From assembly GCA_965262055.1 (NCBI GenBank), contig CBDHEI010000002.1, positions 372,001 to 436,000 of the forward strand: DNA of 64,000 nt, read 5' to 3'. This document shows positions 7,733 through 16,628 of the stretch, in pieces; position 1 is the stretch's first letter, and each line of letters begins with the position of its first letter. This stretch comes from G958296245 sp965262055. Its GTDB lineage: Bacteria; Chloroflexota; Dehalococcoidia; Lucifugimonadales; G958296245. The notes beneath the pieces are model-generated. The model did no database searches. It had not been told where the DNA came from and saw only the letters and a program-made list of their open reading frames with translations. The position numbers and the translations under genes were made by a program.

Positions 7733-9373
7733 CTACACGTCCAGAACGAACCTCAAAGTGAAGGTTCTCGATTTCGTCCAGCTTGGTGGACTACCGTTTA
7801 CGGAAGATACCACCGAGCCGTTCAGCGGTATCTCCTGGACTTTTTTTCCTGGAATCAAGCTGTCGTCGGGCATTGGAACCGTGTAGCGGACGACGGCGTT
7901 GTCGGGCAGGAGCTCGATCTCCTTGACGAAGGTCTCGATGAAGGCCCGGCGCTCCGTCAGCTCGCTCTTTTGCAGGAACCTGCTCATGTCCTTGGCGTAG
8001 GCCGTGATGGTCTTCACGTCATCGAGGACCGCCCTGCGCTGGGCCAGGATTGCCCTCGCCCCCTCAGCGGCGGACTCAAGGCGCTCCTGACGCTCCTTGT
8101 GATCCCGGATGCGGTGGGCGAAGTCGGCCATGTTGAACTCGGTCGTGGTCTCCACGAGGTCGTAGAGCCGGTCGAGCCTGCCCCGCACGTCGGCGAGCTC
8201 CGACTGGATGGTCTCCAGCCGCTTGCGCTCGTCACCGGCCACGTCGTCCATCTGCTCGTCCACGACATTGACCAGGCTCCGAATGTTGCCCTCGGTCAGG
8301 ATGTTGGAGCGAATCAAGCCGACGACCAGCTCCTCGAACTTTCGGGCGTCAACTCTGGGCGAGTCGCAGGACCCGGGAGCGCGCTTTACGAAGGAGTGGC
8401 AGACGTAGTAGGGGAACGTGCCCCTGCTGGAGTAGCGGCCCGAGAGCGCCCTCTTGCACCTGTAGCACTTTACGAGGCCGCTCAGCAGGAAGGTGCTTCC
8501 GACTCTGCGGGGGTGGGTCATCCTGGGCGCGCGGGAGCGCAGTATCCTGTTCACCCGGTCGAACTGGTCCTTGGTGACGGTGGCGGGGAACGCCTTGTCC
8601 ACCCGCACCGGGTCGGCCCCGTCCTTGGCGTTGTTGCCCCAGACCAGGGTGCCCAAGTACGCCTCGTTTCTGAGGATGTTGTGGACGGTGGGCTTGTTCC
8701 AGAGCTTACCCCTGGGGCTGGCGATGCCCTCGTCGTTGAGGATGCGGACGATCTTCATCATCCCCTTGCGGGACTCGGCCAGGTCGAAGATGCGCTTGAC
8801 GATGCCGTTCGTTTCGGGGTCCGGCTCCAGGGTGGGCCTCTCCTTGGGTCCGTCCTGCACCTTGACCTTCCTGTAGCCGTAGGGGGCCATGGGAGCGACC
8901 CAGAAGCCCCTGGATGCGGCTTCCCTCATACCCCGCAAGACCTCCATCGCCAAATTCTCGCTGTAGAACTCGTCCACGGTCTCGATGATGCCTTCCAGGA
9001 GCCTGCCCGTGGGATTGTCCTCGGCCTGCTCGGTGATGGAGACGACGCGGAGGCCCTTGCGCCTGAGCATGGACTTCAGGATGACGGCGTGCTCGCGCTT
9101 GCGGGTGAAGCGAGAGAACTTCCAGACCAATATCTCCTTGAAGGGGGCCTCGGTCCTCTTGGCCTCGTCCAGCATCTTCTGGAACTCCGGGCGGTTCATC
9201 ACGCGCCCGCTCTCCGCCTCGTCCACGTACTCCCGGACGACCTCGTAGTCGTTCTTATCGGCGTAGTCCCTGAGCGCCCTCAGCTGTGCGGACACGGACA
9301 GGTCCACGTCCTGGCGGTCGCTGGAGACCCTGGCGTAGAGGGCTGCTGGCGTGCGGTCGTTTCGTTCACTCAT
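7733..9373 (-). CDS. Large serine recombinase (phage/ICE-type integrase)
   Basis: 546-residue site-specific recombinase. The N-terminal resolvase domain (about 1-150) carries the catalytic serine in LYARVSSDRQ (S17), with the arginine-rich segment KFSRFTRKREHA and a GRLLEGIIETVDEFYSENLA helix. A Recombinase domain follows (about 165-280, GYRKVKV, IVRILNDEGIASPRGKLWNKPTVHNILRNEAYLG). Then comes a zinc ribbon (CYRCKRALSG ... YYVCHSF ... GSCDS, about 300-340) and a coiled-coil insertion (about 380-470). This is the full architecture of integrases of phages, ICEs and SCCmec-like elements. A strong AGGAGG seven bases before ATG 9373 lies inside the upstream RHH gene, so the two are translationally coupled. 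It may mark one end of the accessory region. No att sites could be identified by eye. Confidence 0.93.
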   Translation of the reverse strand: MSERNDRTPAALYARVSSDRQDVDLSVSAQLRALRDYADKNDYEVVREYVDEAESGRVMNRPEFQKMLDEAKRTEAPFKEILVWKFSRFTRKREHAVILKSMLRRKGLRVVSITEQAEDNPTGRLLEGIIETVDEFYSENLAMEVLRGMREAASRGFWVAPMAPYGYRKVKVQDGPKERPTLEPDPETNGIVKRIFDLAESRKGMMKIVRILNDEGIASPRGKLWNKPTVHNILRNEAYLGTLVWGNNAKDGADPVRVDKAFPATVTKDQFDRVNRILRSRAPRMTHPRRVGSTFLLSGLVKCYRCKRALSGRYSSRGTFPYYVCHSFVKRAPGSCDSPRVDARKFEELVVGLIRSNILTEGNIRSLVNVVDEQMDDVAGDERKRLETIQSELADVRGRLDRLYDLVETTTEFNMADFAHRIRDHKERQERLESAAEGARAILAQRRAVLDDVKTITAYAKDMSRFLQKSELTERRAFIETFVKEIELLPDNAVVRYTVPMPDDSLIPGKKVQEIPLNGSVVSSVNGSPPSWTKSRTFTLRFVLDV

Positions 9374-9593
9374 CTGTTCCTCCTTCTGCTTCCTGCCGTT
9401 CGTTCCGGCGGGCCTCTGCCCGTTGGTGGCGTTCCCGCCGCAGCCACTCCCGTTCGTCCATGTACAGGCGAAGGGCCTCTCGGATAAGCTCGCTCATCGT
9501 GCGGCCCTCCTCCTGCATCAACTGCCTGACCTGCTCGGCCATCTGAGGGGGCAGCGAAAAGGTGATGACCTTGGACTTCCTGGGGGAGGTCAT
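9366..9593 (-). CDS. Ribbon-helix-helix (CopG/Arc-type) regulator
   Basis: 75-residue protein. The first ~45 residues are an RHH DNA-binding domain (VITFSLPPQMAEQVRQLMQEEGRTMSELIREALRLYM), followed by a highly charged tail. It lies directly upstream of the serine recombinase and overlaps it by 8 bp, so it is probably the repressor or directionality partner of the integrase operon. Two TGTCATAC direct repeats upstream of the start are a likely operator. It could also serve as an antitoxin-like protein, but no toxin is adjacent. Confidence 0.85.
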   Translation of the reverse strand: MTSPRKSKVITFSLPPQMAEQVRQLMQEEGRTMSELIREALRLYMDEREWLRRERHQRAEARRNERQEAEGGTDE

Positions 9594-9613
9594 TCTCTCT
9601 TTTTGCTCCTAAG

Positions 9614-9631
9614 TGTCATACAATGTCATAC
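9614..9631 (-). promoter_or_regulatory. Candidate RHH operator (two direct repeats)
   Basis: Two identical octamers TGTCATAC at 9614-9621 and 9624-9631 are offset by exactly 10 bp, one helical turn, 21 bases upstream of the RHH start. Dimer-of-dimer binding of RHH proteins to short repeats one turn apart is established for the CopG/Arc/ParG class. Assignment to this RHH protein is inferred from position. Confidence 0.5.
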
Positions 9632-9757
9632 TCCTATCATGAACGAACCGGATGGAGTTGTCAAGGACACCCTGGCTTGAGAGAGCTCGCTGGTTGTCGT
9701 TCGCCAGCCCGACGACCTACTACGTGGAGACTAACTGGTGGTAGTCATCAGCACCGT

Positions 9758-12700
9758 TCATGTCTGCATGTAGAAATCCACGGATTGCAGAATCCGAGCG
9801 CTTTGAATGGGGGCGAGTTGCAGCCTTGCAGCGATTCCACCTTTGAACTTCAACAGAACCTGGTTTGTGTGTCTTCCCCGGCGAATCGCCGCCACGACTG
9901 ATGACAGTAGAACCTCTAGGTGCTCTGGAATTAGCGGTTGCTTTGCCAGAGAGGCGATAACGTCTGCGGCGACAGATGCTGCGGCGTCTTCAGTGCATTC
10001 CGGTCCCCAGAGCGTCCTGAGCATCGCTTGTGTCCCTGGGGTTGTCTGATATCCGTTTGCTTCGAGACGTCGCAGGATGTCATCCGCGCTAATTCTTACG
10101 AACCAGTAGTTCATAAGGACAAGCTGTTCGACCCTGGAAGAATACTCTTCTGCGGTGATCACACCCGAACGGAGCAACTCCACCAGCAGCGCTTGAGAGT
10201 TGACGGCCCCAAGGCCAAGTGAGCGTGCCACAATGGATTGGACAAGATCGTCCGATATGAGGACTGGCCTAGTCTCGGATTGATCATCACCCGCGTAGAC
10301 CGCACCAGCTCCCGCTGGTGTTAGTGCGTTGATAGTCTGCTCGGGTTCGTCGGCATCAAGCATCGGGTATGAGGCAATTCGCTCAAGGGACTCCGCCAGT
10401 TCCAGCACGGAGAGCGCGTATGCCTGCCTCTCCCGCCAGACATTCTCCGGCATCTCGGTCCGAGTGTAGCGTCCCTCCTCGTCCTTGCCCATGTGCCCTA
10501 CGGGAATGCCACCCGCCTTCATCGCATAGACAGTGTTCTGTATCTCGTCAAACACCTGCTGAGGAATGGTGACACGGGAAAAGCGCGTTCGTAGATGGTC
10601 CGCAAGTCCCAATCTGTGTACGGTGAGTAGAGCGATCATGTCCAGCACAAGGCTGTCGGCGTTTGTTAATAGGTCCTCGGCTTCCTTGGTCTCTTGGTCA
10701 GACCCGGTTCCGAAGTGGAACCGGGTTGTCGGTTGCGCCGTGTATCCAGCCCAGGCCTCAAGGGTAGAGGCCCCGATGAGGTCGCAGAAGGCGGCGAAGG
10801 GCAACCGTTGCGACTTGTACAATGCCTCAGCATTGCTGACGTGCCGATGTCGCAACTCGATGCTCTGGAAGATTTGGGTGAAGTCGCTGTCTAGTTTGAC
10901 GCGGGACAGCGACATGTTGTCTGGAAATCGTGCCGAGAATTCTTCGAGGGTCTCCTGATATGCGCGGACATATTTGCTTTGTATCGCCGTGATTTCATAG
11001 GAGAGGCCTCCAAGCCCCTGGCGCACCATGACGACGTCTCCAACGCTTCGGTCCAAGAGACGTTGAGCGAGGTCGTTCTGTGGCGGTAGATCCCGGGGGC
11101 CGGATGCCTCCTCCCCATATTCAAGGATGTGCCACCATTGGTCATCGTCGTCATTCTTGATGCGAACTGCACAGCCCAATCCGACGACTGTAGGCTCCCC
11201 CCAGTCCTCGTCCCTTCCCTGAAACAGGCTGAAGTAACCTAGGTGCGCGTCCGGGTCATTGAGTCCATAGCGACGAGATAGATAGGCATCGTGAATGTAG
11301 TCGGTAGCTCCGAGGAAGCGTTTCATGTGCGCCAGCTTCATGAGAGCCTGAGAGTCTTGACCCAGTTCCGAAACGTCGATATTGAGGACAGTTCTCAAGG
11401 CCGCATCCCGCTCGCCACACCGGAACTGAGCCATACCCAGTCTGACCCTGTCATCTGGGGTGGAGTCATATCGAGAGCACAGTTCGTCTTGTAGCAAGGC
11501 TGCGCGTCCTGCGTCCCCTATGTATCCGAGTACGTCGACCTCGACCTCAATGACGACTTTGGGAGTTGAATCATTGGCCCCCCGAATCTTACGTGCCAGG
11601 TCGAGCGCCTTGCGATACTGCTTGCTGTTGAACAGAGACAAGAGCATCGGGACGGCATCGGGATGGGAGGCGTAGTCACTAGAAGCTTTGCTGAACTGTA
11701 CGGCAGCATCCCCAAATCGTCCCAGACTCGCATAAAGGTGGCCAAGTTGAGATTGAAGTACCTGACGGTGAGGATCGCTGGCAAGCTCAATTGCCTTGAG
11801 GAGAGCTTTCTCCGAGGCTTCGGTGTCTCCCTTTAGACTGCTGCTCACGGCAGCCAGAATGAAGATGCCCGGGTCGTTCGGATGCTGCTTAATGGCTGCA
11901 TCGAGAATTGGGCCGACCGAATCGTCAGCCCGAATAGCAGCCTCCGCTCGAAGCAGCGATTCAGCTCTTCCCAGATCTTCCCTTGCGGGTGGGTCAAGTT
12001 TGAAACTGCCCTTCAGCATAGCTATCGCCGCCTCCGCATCGCCGGACTCCAGGCACGCGTCAGCAAGGGGAAGCAACGAATCGGCTCGGACTTCAGGGTC
12101 TTGGATGCCCTCTAGCCACTTGCGCGCTTCGCGAGGATCACCCTTCTTCAGTAGTATGAGCCCCTTGTGATGCGCGGCAACCTCGTGCTGAGGCGCTTCG
12201 GCTAACACTGCGTCTACGTCAAGCATCGCCTCGTCCACTTTCCCCAGTAACGCTCGTGCGCCTGCGCGCAATACGAGGGCCTCGTGACGCCGGGCACTGA
12301 ATTGCGTGGGCCGAAGGAGATTTATTGCTTGGCTGGATTCAATCTCAGCCTCACGGAGTCTCTTGAGTGATTCGTTTCCGTAGCCGACAGGAAGGCGGTC
12401 GGCTTGAGCGTAAGCGAGCAGGCATTGACTTAGGGAAAGGTGTGCATGCGGGTCGTCCGGGTCTGCATCGATGAGAGAACTATATATAGCTATTGCGTCG
12501 TCGAAACGCAACTGTCGAGACCGAATTCCGGCTAGCGCCGAGGCGCTGGCCGACTCTCGAATTATCCACTCTTCCGAGGCCACAAATCTCTCAAGCTGTT
12601 CACTCTCCTCCATGTCCCACAAAGCCCAAATCAGATTGGCCGCTGCGTTTGAATCGTGGGGGTCAAGGCTAAGTGCCTTCCGTGCTAACTCTGCTGCTTG

Positions 12701-13209
12701 CTTCGGCTTCTGTTGAAGTTGAGCGGCGAGAGCGGCATTTGTGATGCCCGTCCGGTTTCCAGGCTGGATTCTGTGGGCTTCATAGAGCAAAGAGCTTGCT
12801 TCATCAAACTTATCTTCGCCCAGGGCACAGACTGCCAGGTTAGTTAGTAGGCGGAATTTCAGGCTGTCTGATAGCAACTCTTCGTCATGCTCAATCCGTT
12901 CCAACTGCGTTCGGCCTGCGAGTATGAGCCCCTGCTGAATGAGGTCCCGCGCTGTGTCTATTCGCTCCGATAGTCTCCGTTGTTCCGAATCCTGCATGGA
13001 TTCCGAATCTGGCGGCTCTGTCTGGTTGCGTACAGGGGTTACCAAGCTCCCCGGATCTACTCCCATGGCAGCGAAGCCGGCCGTCAGCCTGTTTAGAGTC
13101 TCCATTTGGAGTTCTTCAACTCTGCCAGTTGCTTCGAATGCGAAGGGCAGCCTGTAGACCACGCTAACGAGCCACCGTGTAACTTCTTCAGACTGTCGAA
13201 GCCACTGGG
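9758..13209 (-). pseudogene. TPR-GreAB_C-PIN protein, 3' part (split by IS66)
   Basis: Downstream part (about 1147 codons from LRQSEEVTRW to the stop at 9758) of a large gene whose 5' part is at 14735-15211. The order is a helical TPR superhelix (about residues 230-760 of the restored 1306), a GreA/GreB C-terminal-like domain (about 834-905: CAVRIKNDDDDQWWHILEYG, then LAQRLLDRSVGDVVMV), a linker, and a C-terminal PIN-like nuclease domain. The PIN part shows LVLDMIALLTV near 1010, VTIPQQVFDEI, and ISDDLVQSIVARSLG near 1140. This arrangement matches the PIN associated with TPR-GreABC described in conflict-system proteins. Removing the IS and one 8-bp duplication joins ...DNLAQW directly to LRQSEEV in frame. 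As it stands the gene is interrupted, and a reading frame running antisense through the transposase is not real. Confidence 0.75.
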
Positions 13210-14734
13210 GTAATTGATTAGCGGGATCGGCGTCGGTAGGGGGGTTGTGGGGTACTGAACAAGTTTTTATACTTTGGCTATGTGTGAGGCCAAAGACTTC
13301 CCTTCCTCTGAGCGCGACGAGCTGATGGGGCTGGTGACGCAGTTGCAAGGGCAGGTTGCGCAGTTGACGGCGGCCAAGGAAGAGTTGCACAAGCAAGTCG
13401 CCGAGTTCAAGCGAGCAGGAAAGCGCCAGGCGGCTCCGTTCTCCAAGGGTGGGCGAAGCAGCAGACCCAAGCGTCCCGGCCGCAAGCCGGGTATGGGGTC
13501 GTTCAGCTACCGAAAGTCGCCGTCTCCCGATGAGGTCACCGAGCCGCTTGTAGAGGTGGCGGTGGGTGAGGACACCTGCCCCGGATGTGGAGGCAGACTC
13601 GAGCATGAGGGAGTGCGGGTTGTCTACGCAACCGACATTCCTCCGATTCCCAGACCCCAGGTGACGGGGTACCGGGTGCAGATATGTCGGTGCCGGTCCT
13701 GCGGTAAGCAGGTCCGAGGGCGGCATCCCGATGTTGCGCCGGACCAGTACGGGGCCAGCGCGCACCGGGTAGGGAGACGAGTGATGGCGGCGGCCCACGT
13801 GCTCCACTATGGAGTGGGCGTTCCGGTACGGAAGGTCCCCGCTGTGCTCAGAGCGCTGACTGGTGTGGAGCTGAGCCAGGGGGCGATCAGCCAAGACGCG
13901 CTGCGACGTGCCAGGGGTGCAGTGGGGGATGCCTACCATAAGCTGCGGGGTTCGGTGCGTGCCAGTCCACTCGTCCACACCGACGACACGGGATGGCGAG
14001 TGGACGGCGGGCCTGCTTTTCTGATGGTGTTCGAAACGGATGAGGCGACGGTGTACCAGGTTCGTGCTCGTCACCGCAACGAAGAGGTACGTGAGGTGGT
14101 GCCCTCGGACTATGGAGGGGTGATGGTAACGGATCGAGGACGGAGCTACGATGCTCAGGCTCTGTCGGGGGTGAAGCAGCAGAAATGTCTGGCCCACGTG
14201 CTGCGCTCGATCAGTGAGGTGGTGGAGACCAAGAGAGGGAGAGGTCGCAGCTTCGGCAATCGTCTGAGCCGCCTGCTCAGAGAAGCGATGGAGCTCCGGC
14301 AGGCATATCACCGAGGAGAGGCGGCGGACTTTGCCGCCGAGGCCGAGCGGCTGAGACGAGAGGCGACCTATCATCTCCGCGACCGTCCCATGGCGGATGC
14401 GGACAACTGGAGGCTGCAGAACGAACTCGGTTGGCACGATGACCGGGGCAACCTGCTGCGTTTCCTGGATGATCCAAGCATTGAGCCGACCAACAACCGT
14501 GCTGAGAGAGCGCTCCGTGGGGCAGTGATCGCGCGGAAGGTATCGCACTGCTCGAAGAACGTCGGTGGTGCGGATGCGTTCTCGGCCTTCACCAGCGTGA
14601 TCAGGACCCTGGCTCGGAATGGCGGCGATCACTCGCTGGTCAACGGGCTCTGCGGTGTGTTCAGCGGTGCTCCGGTCCCCACCCCTTCCTTCTGACTGAA
14701 CCCCTCCTCGCACTCCGCTCCGCTAATCAATTAC
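13210..14734 (+). mobile_element. IS66-family element (single-gene type) with 8-bp target duplication
   Basis: A 1525-bp element with perfect 15-bp terminal inverted repeats GTAATTGATTAGCGG (13210-13224 and, inverted, 14720-14734). The GTAA start is typical of IS66. The flanking 8-bp target duplication is CCACTGGG at 13202-13209 and 14735-14742. Only a TnpC/ISBst12-like transposase is carried and no tnpA/tnpB is seen, so it belongs to the single-gene subgroup. It interrupts the TPR-PIN gene in antisense orientation. The perfect ends and duplication suggest a recent event. Confidence 0.92.
13280..14695 (+). CDS. IS66-family transposase
   Basis: 471-residue transposase of the IS66 class. It has an N-terminal leucine-rich coiled coil (LVTQLQGQVAQLTAAKEELHKQVAEFKR), a lysine/arginine-rich linker (RPKRPGRKPGM), and an IS66 zinc finger (DTCPGCGGRLEHEG ... 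ICRCRSCGKQV). The DDE core has the first D in VHTDDTGWRVDGG, the second in VMVTDRGRSYDA and E in DPSIEPTNNRAERALRGAV, the last being the conserved IS66 signature. ATG at 13280 is preferred over the in-frame TTG at 13274. It appears intact and should mobilise its own element. Confidence 0.93.
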   Translation: MCEAKDFPSSERDELMGLVTQLQGQVAQLTAAKEELHKQVAEFKRAGKRQAAPFSKGGRSSRPKRPGRKPGMGSFSYRKSPSPDEVTEPLVEVAVGEDTCPGCGGRLEHEGVRVVYATDIPPIPRPQVTGYRVQICRCRSCGKQVRGRHPDVAPDQYGASAHRVGRRVMAAAHVLHYGVGVPVRKVPAVLRALTGVELSQGAISQDALRRARGAVGDAYHKLRGSVRASPLVHTDDTGWRVDGGPAFLMVFETDEATVYQVRARHRNEEVREVVPSDYGGVMVTDRGRSYDAQALSGVKQQKCLAHVLRSISEVVETKRGRGRSFGNRLSRLLREAMELRQAYHRGEAADFAAEAERLRREATYHLRDRPMADADNWRLQNELGWHDDRGNLLRFLDDPSIEPTNNRAERALRGAVIARKVSHCSKNVGGADAFSAFTSVIRTLARNGGDHSLVNGLCGVFSGAPVPTPSF

Positions 14735-15211
14735 CCACTGGGCCAGGTTGTCGGCGTCGTAAGCTCGTACATCCCGCCACTTGCCTTCCCGGCGACGTCT
14801 TGTTTCCCAGCGCCGCTTGTTCGGCCACCTACGTGCAGTGACAAAGACGAAGGTGGTCGTGGGGAAGTCTAGATCCAGGGGATCCTCAGTCCGCTTTTCA
14901 TAGTCCGAGTTGGCTTTGCTAGCGACATCTTGGTCGCAGCTCATCTCCCAGCCTGAAACGCCACTGGGTACCCACTCGTTGCCACGACCGACTTCCAGCA
15001 CTCCGTCCCATCCAGGCAGTCTCACAGAGCTGCCGCTCGGCATATCGATCCGTAGCGCCGGTTCAGGTAGGGTAGCCACTACAAGACGGAATAGGAGCTC
15101 GGGCAGCCTGTTGGCTGCGTCGTCCCTATTCGACCAACTAATGATCTCTGAAGCGTCTAAGGAGTCTGTCAAAGTATCAGTGCCTTTCTTCACAGAGCTA
15201 GAGCGGTTCAT
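14735..15211 (-). pseudogene. TPR-GreAB_C-PIN protein, 5' part (split by IS66)
   Basis: The first 159 codons of the interrupted gene, from ATG 15211 (AGGAGG upstream, inside the end of the preceding gene) to DNLAQW at the target duplication. This domain is a recognisable N-terminal module of large defence-type proteins. Its features are VRLPGWDGVLEVGRGNEWVP, WEMSCDQDVASKANSDYEKR, TTTFVFVTARRWPNKRRW and WRDVRAYDADNLAQW. The D in PGWDG, the E in GWEM and the K of SKANSDY resemble a diverged PD-(D/E)xK nuclease, which is an inference. A 6-bp gap to the DUF2283-HTH gene upstream suggests one operon. Confidence 0.7.
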
Positions 15212-15217
15212 TCCCGA

Positions 15218-15643
15218 TTAGCCTCCTGCCCCATCAACGCGCCCCGCTACACCCACGGGACCGCGCCTCCCCGGAGTCACCTCGACCGGCGTGGGAATCA
15301 GCCACTCCGCTCCGGCCTTCGTCGCTCCCCGTACCCTTCCGTTGCGGGCAAGCTGACGCACCCTCCGTTCCGACACGCCCAACCGGGTGGCCGCCTCCTT
15401 CACCGTGACGTTGGCGACGTCATCGTCGGGGGACTCGGACTCCAGCTCGAACTCTACGGGACTGGGCTCCCTGAGCGTGCTCATGTCGTGGATGAGAAAA
15501 CCGATCACCTCGCCGTCGTCGTCCAGCCGCTTGAGGACGCGCTCGTCTTCGGTGGGGGTGAAGTACCCCTCCCGGAACGCCCACAGAACCTCAAGCATGT
15601 CCCCTTCATGATCGTATGAGACAAACACCTTCTTGCTCGTCAT
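15218..15643 (-). CDS. DUF2283-like antitoxin fused to an HTH domain
   Basis: 141-residue protein of two parts. Residues ~1-55 (VFVSYDHEGDMLEVLWAFREGYFTPTEDERVLKRLDDDGEVIGFLIHDMS) resemble DUF2283, often an antitoxin fold. Residues ~78-120 (VTVKEAATRLGVSERRVRQLARNGRVRGATKAGAEWLIPTPVEV) are an excisionase/MerR-like winged helix-turn-helix of the type that recognises operators. The gene follows a PBECR-like toxin by 3 bp and precedes the TPR-PIN gene by 6 bp, so the three genes appear to be one operon. The likely role is antitoxin and autorepressor. The DUF2283 assignment is by motif resemblance. Confidence 0.7.
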   Translation of the reverse strand: MTSKKVFVSYDHEGDMLEVLWAFREGYFTPTEDERVLKRLDDDGEVIGFLIHDMSTLREPSPVEFELESESPDDDVANVTVKEAATRLGVSERRVRQLARNGRVRGATKAGAEWLIPTPVEVTPGRRGPVGVAGRVDGAGG

Positions 15644-15646
15644 GGG

Positions 15647-15952
15647 TCACTCTCCTTTGATGCTTCGGCTCAGGTAGGCGGTGAGGATGAACGAATAGCC
15701 CGTCTCCCTCTTCACCACAAGGCAGATGTATCGGTTCCTGTCCCGCAGGTCCGGGTAGAGCCGGTAGTAGAGTTGTACCGAGGAACTGGACCTAGAGGGA
15801 GTCACCGTGTCTGGGCTGGCAAGGGTCTCGGCGAATCGGTGCAACTGGAAGGCCATTTCAGGGTGCCTTCGCAGGATGTGCCGGAGTCGCTCGTCGGTGA
15901 GCCTGACCTCGTTTCCATGCTCATCGGTGAAACGCCGCACGCCGGACTCCAT
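15647..15952 (-). CDS. PBECR-like / barnase-EndoU-ColicinE5-RelE superfamily toxin
   Basis: 101-residue protein. It matches small PBECR-type RNase toxins in overall pattern: HGNEVRLTDERLRHILRRHPEM near the start, a central alternating strand region (SSSVQLYYRLYPD), RNRYICLVVKRE, and the closing TAYLSRSIKGE, where the late Thr and Lys are typical. The start is set at ATG 15952 (MESGVRRF). An upstream extension in this frame overlaps another gene and is arginine-rich shadow coding. Three bp separate it from the DUF2283-HTH gene, in the toxin-first order also known for HigBA-like pairs. A ribosome binding site is weak. The catalytic role is inferred from the family. Confidence 0.6.
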   Translation of the reverse strand: MESGVRRFTDEHGNEVRLTDERLRHILRRHPEMAFQLHRFAETLASPDTVTPSRSSSSVQLYYRLYPDLRDRNRYICLVVKRETGYSFILTAYLSRSIKGE

Positions 15953-16037
15953 TACCAGATACCGTTCCGTAAAGTATACCGCGCCAAGCCATAGAACGGC
16001 AATGTGCCGTCTCTGTGCAGCGTTTGAGGGGCGCTCA

Positions 16038-16271
16038 CTATTCTTCCTCTTCGCCGCCGTCCTCCACGGCTTCGGGCCGGGACGATGCCTCCGCCTTCTC
16101 CTCCATGTAGGAGCGGATGGCGACACGGGACAGGATGCGCAGCCCCTTCAGGACCGCCCTGCGATGTTCCGGGGTGTATGACGGCATGGAGGTCTCCAGG
16201 GCGTCTTCGAGCTCCCGGCCTTTGGGTCTCCGCCGTCTGTTGTTCTCGTTTCTTCCGGTGGTATCTCTCAT
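16038..16271 (-). CDS. Small charged hypothetical protein
   Basis: 77 residues, not recognised. The N-terminus is arginine/asparagine-rich (MRDTTGRNENNRRRRPKGRE), the centre is helical (SYTPEHRRAVLKGLRILSRVAIRSYMEEKAEA) and the tail acidic (EDGGEEEE). It lies 85 bp upstream of the toxin gene on the same strand and may be the first cistron of that operon. Its start resembles that of the next small gene upstream (MRxxxGRNxxxNRR pattern), which supports both being real. No clear ribosome binding site is seen. Confidence 0.4.
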   Translation of the reverse strand: MRDTTGRNENNRRRRPKGRELEDALETSMPSYTPEHRRAVLKGLRILSRVAIRSYMEEKAEASSRPEAVEDGGEEEE

Positions 16272-16318
16272 GTTGCGCAGTCGCGGCGGCGAATCGGTTG
16301 GGCTGCTGGCCTCTCGTT

Positions 16319-16540
16319 TCAGGTCTGTGACGGGCCGCCGGCCTCCTTCAGGCAGCAGAGCCGGCTCGAGCGCCCGCCGAAGCAGCGTTCAGCGTTGCGC
16401 CTGGACCGGATCGCGGATTTCAACATCAACTCGTTCGCCTCTCTGAGGGTCTGCTGATGCTCGTCGGAGCGCGTTGGCGATTGCCGCCTCGCCGCCGCCC
16501 GGCGATTGGCCTGTGGATTCCTTCCGTTATCGCTTCTCAT
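16319..16540 (-). CDS. Small basic hypothetical protein
   Basis: 73 residues, not recognised: MRSDNGRNPQANRRAAARRQ at the start, then a predicted helix (HQQTLREANELMLKSAIRSRRNAERCF). It lies upstream of the similar 77-residue gene, and the two share the MR-x-D-x-GRN-x-x-NRR opening, which suggests a duplicated small gene. High basic content fits nucleic-acid binding, but that is only a guess. It borders the repeat-rich divergent control region at 16.6-17.6 kb. Confidence 0.3.
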   Translation of the reverse strand: MRSDNGRNPQANRRAAARRQSPTRSDEHQQTLREANELMLKSAIRSRRNAERCFGGRSSRLCCLKEAGGPSQT

Positions 16541-16628
16541 CCCGCTTATCCCGCCTCTGGGCGTCTCATGGGCCGGGCGCCTGCCGTCCAGTGTGAGCGG
16601 TCGAGACGTTGGGCATAACTACCCATGA

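Noticed and set aside
7970..9487. 505-codon plus-strand frame opposite the serine recombinase
   Set aside because: It is a shadow frame in GC-rich DNA. The minus strand encodes all recombinase domains with a proper ribosome binding site.
13210..14713. Long minus-strand reading frame continuing from the TPR-PIN gene through the IS66 element
   Set aside because: It is antisense to an intact IS66 transposase with clear catalytic motifs, and perfect ends plus an 8-bp duplication show the IS is an insertion. The real upstream exon-like part is at 14735-15211.
15953..16126. 58-codon N-terminal extension of the PBECR-like toxin
   Set aside because: It is arginine-rich, overlaps the 77-residue gene in another frame and is absent from the family pattern.
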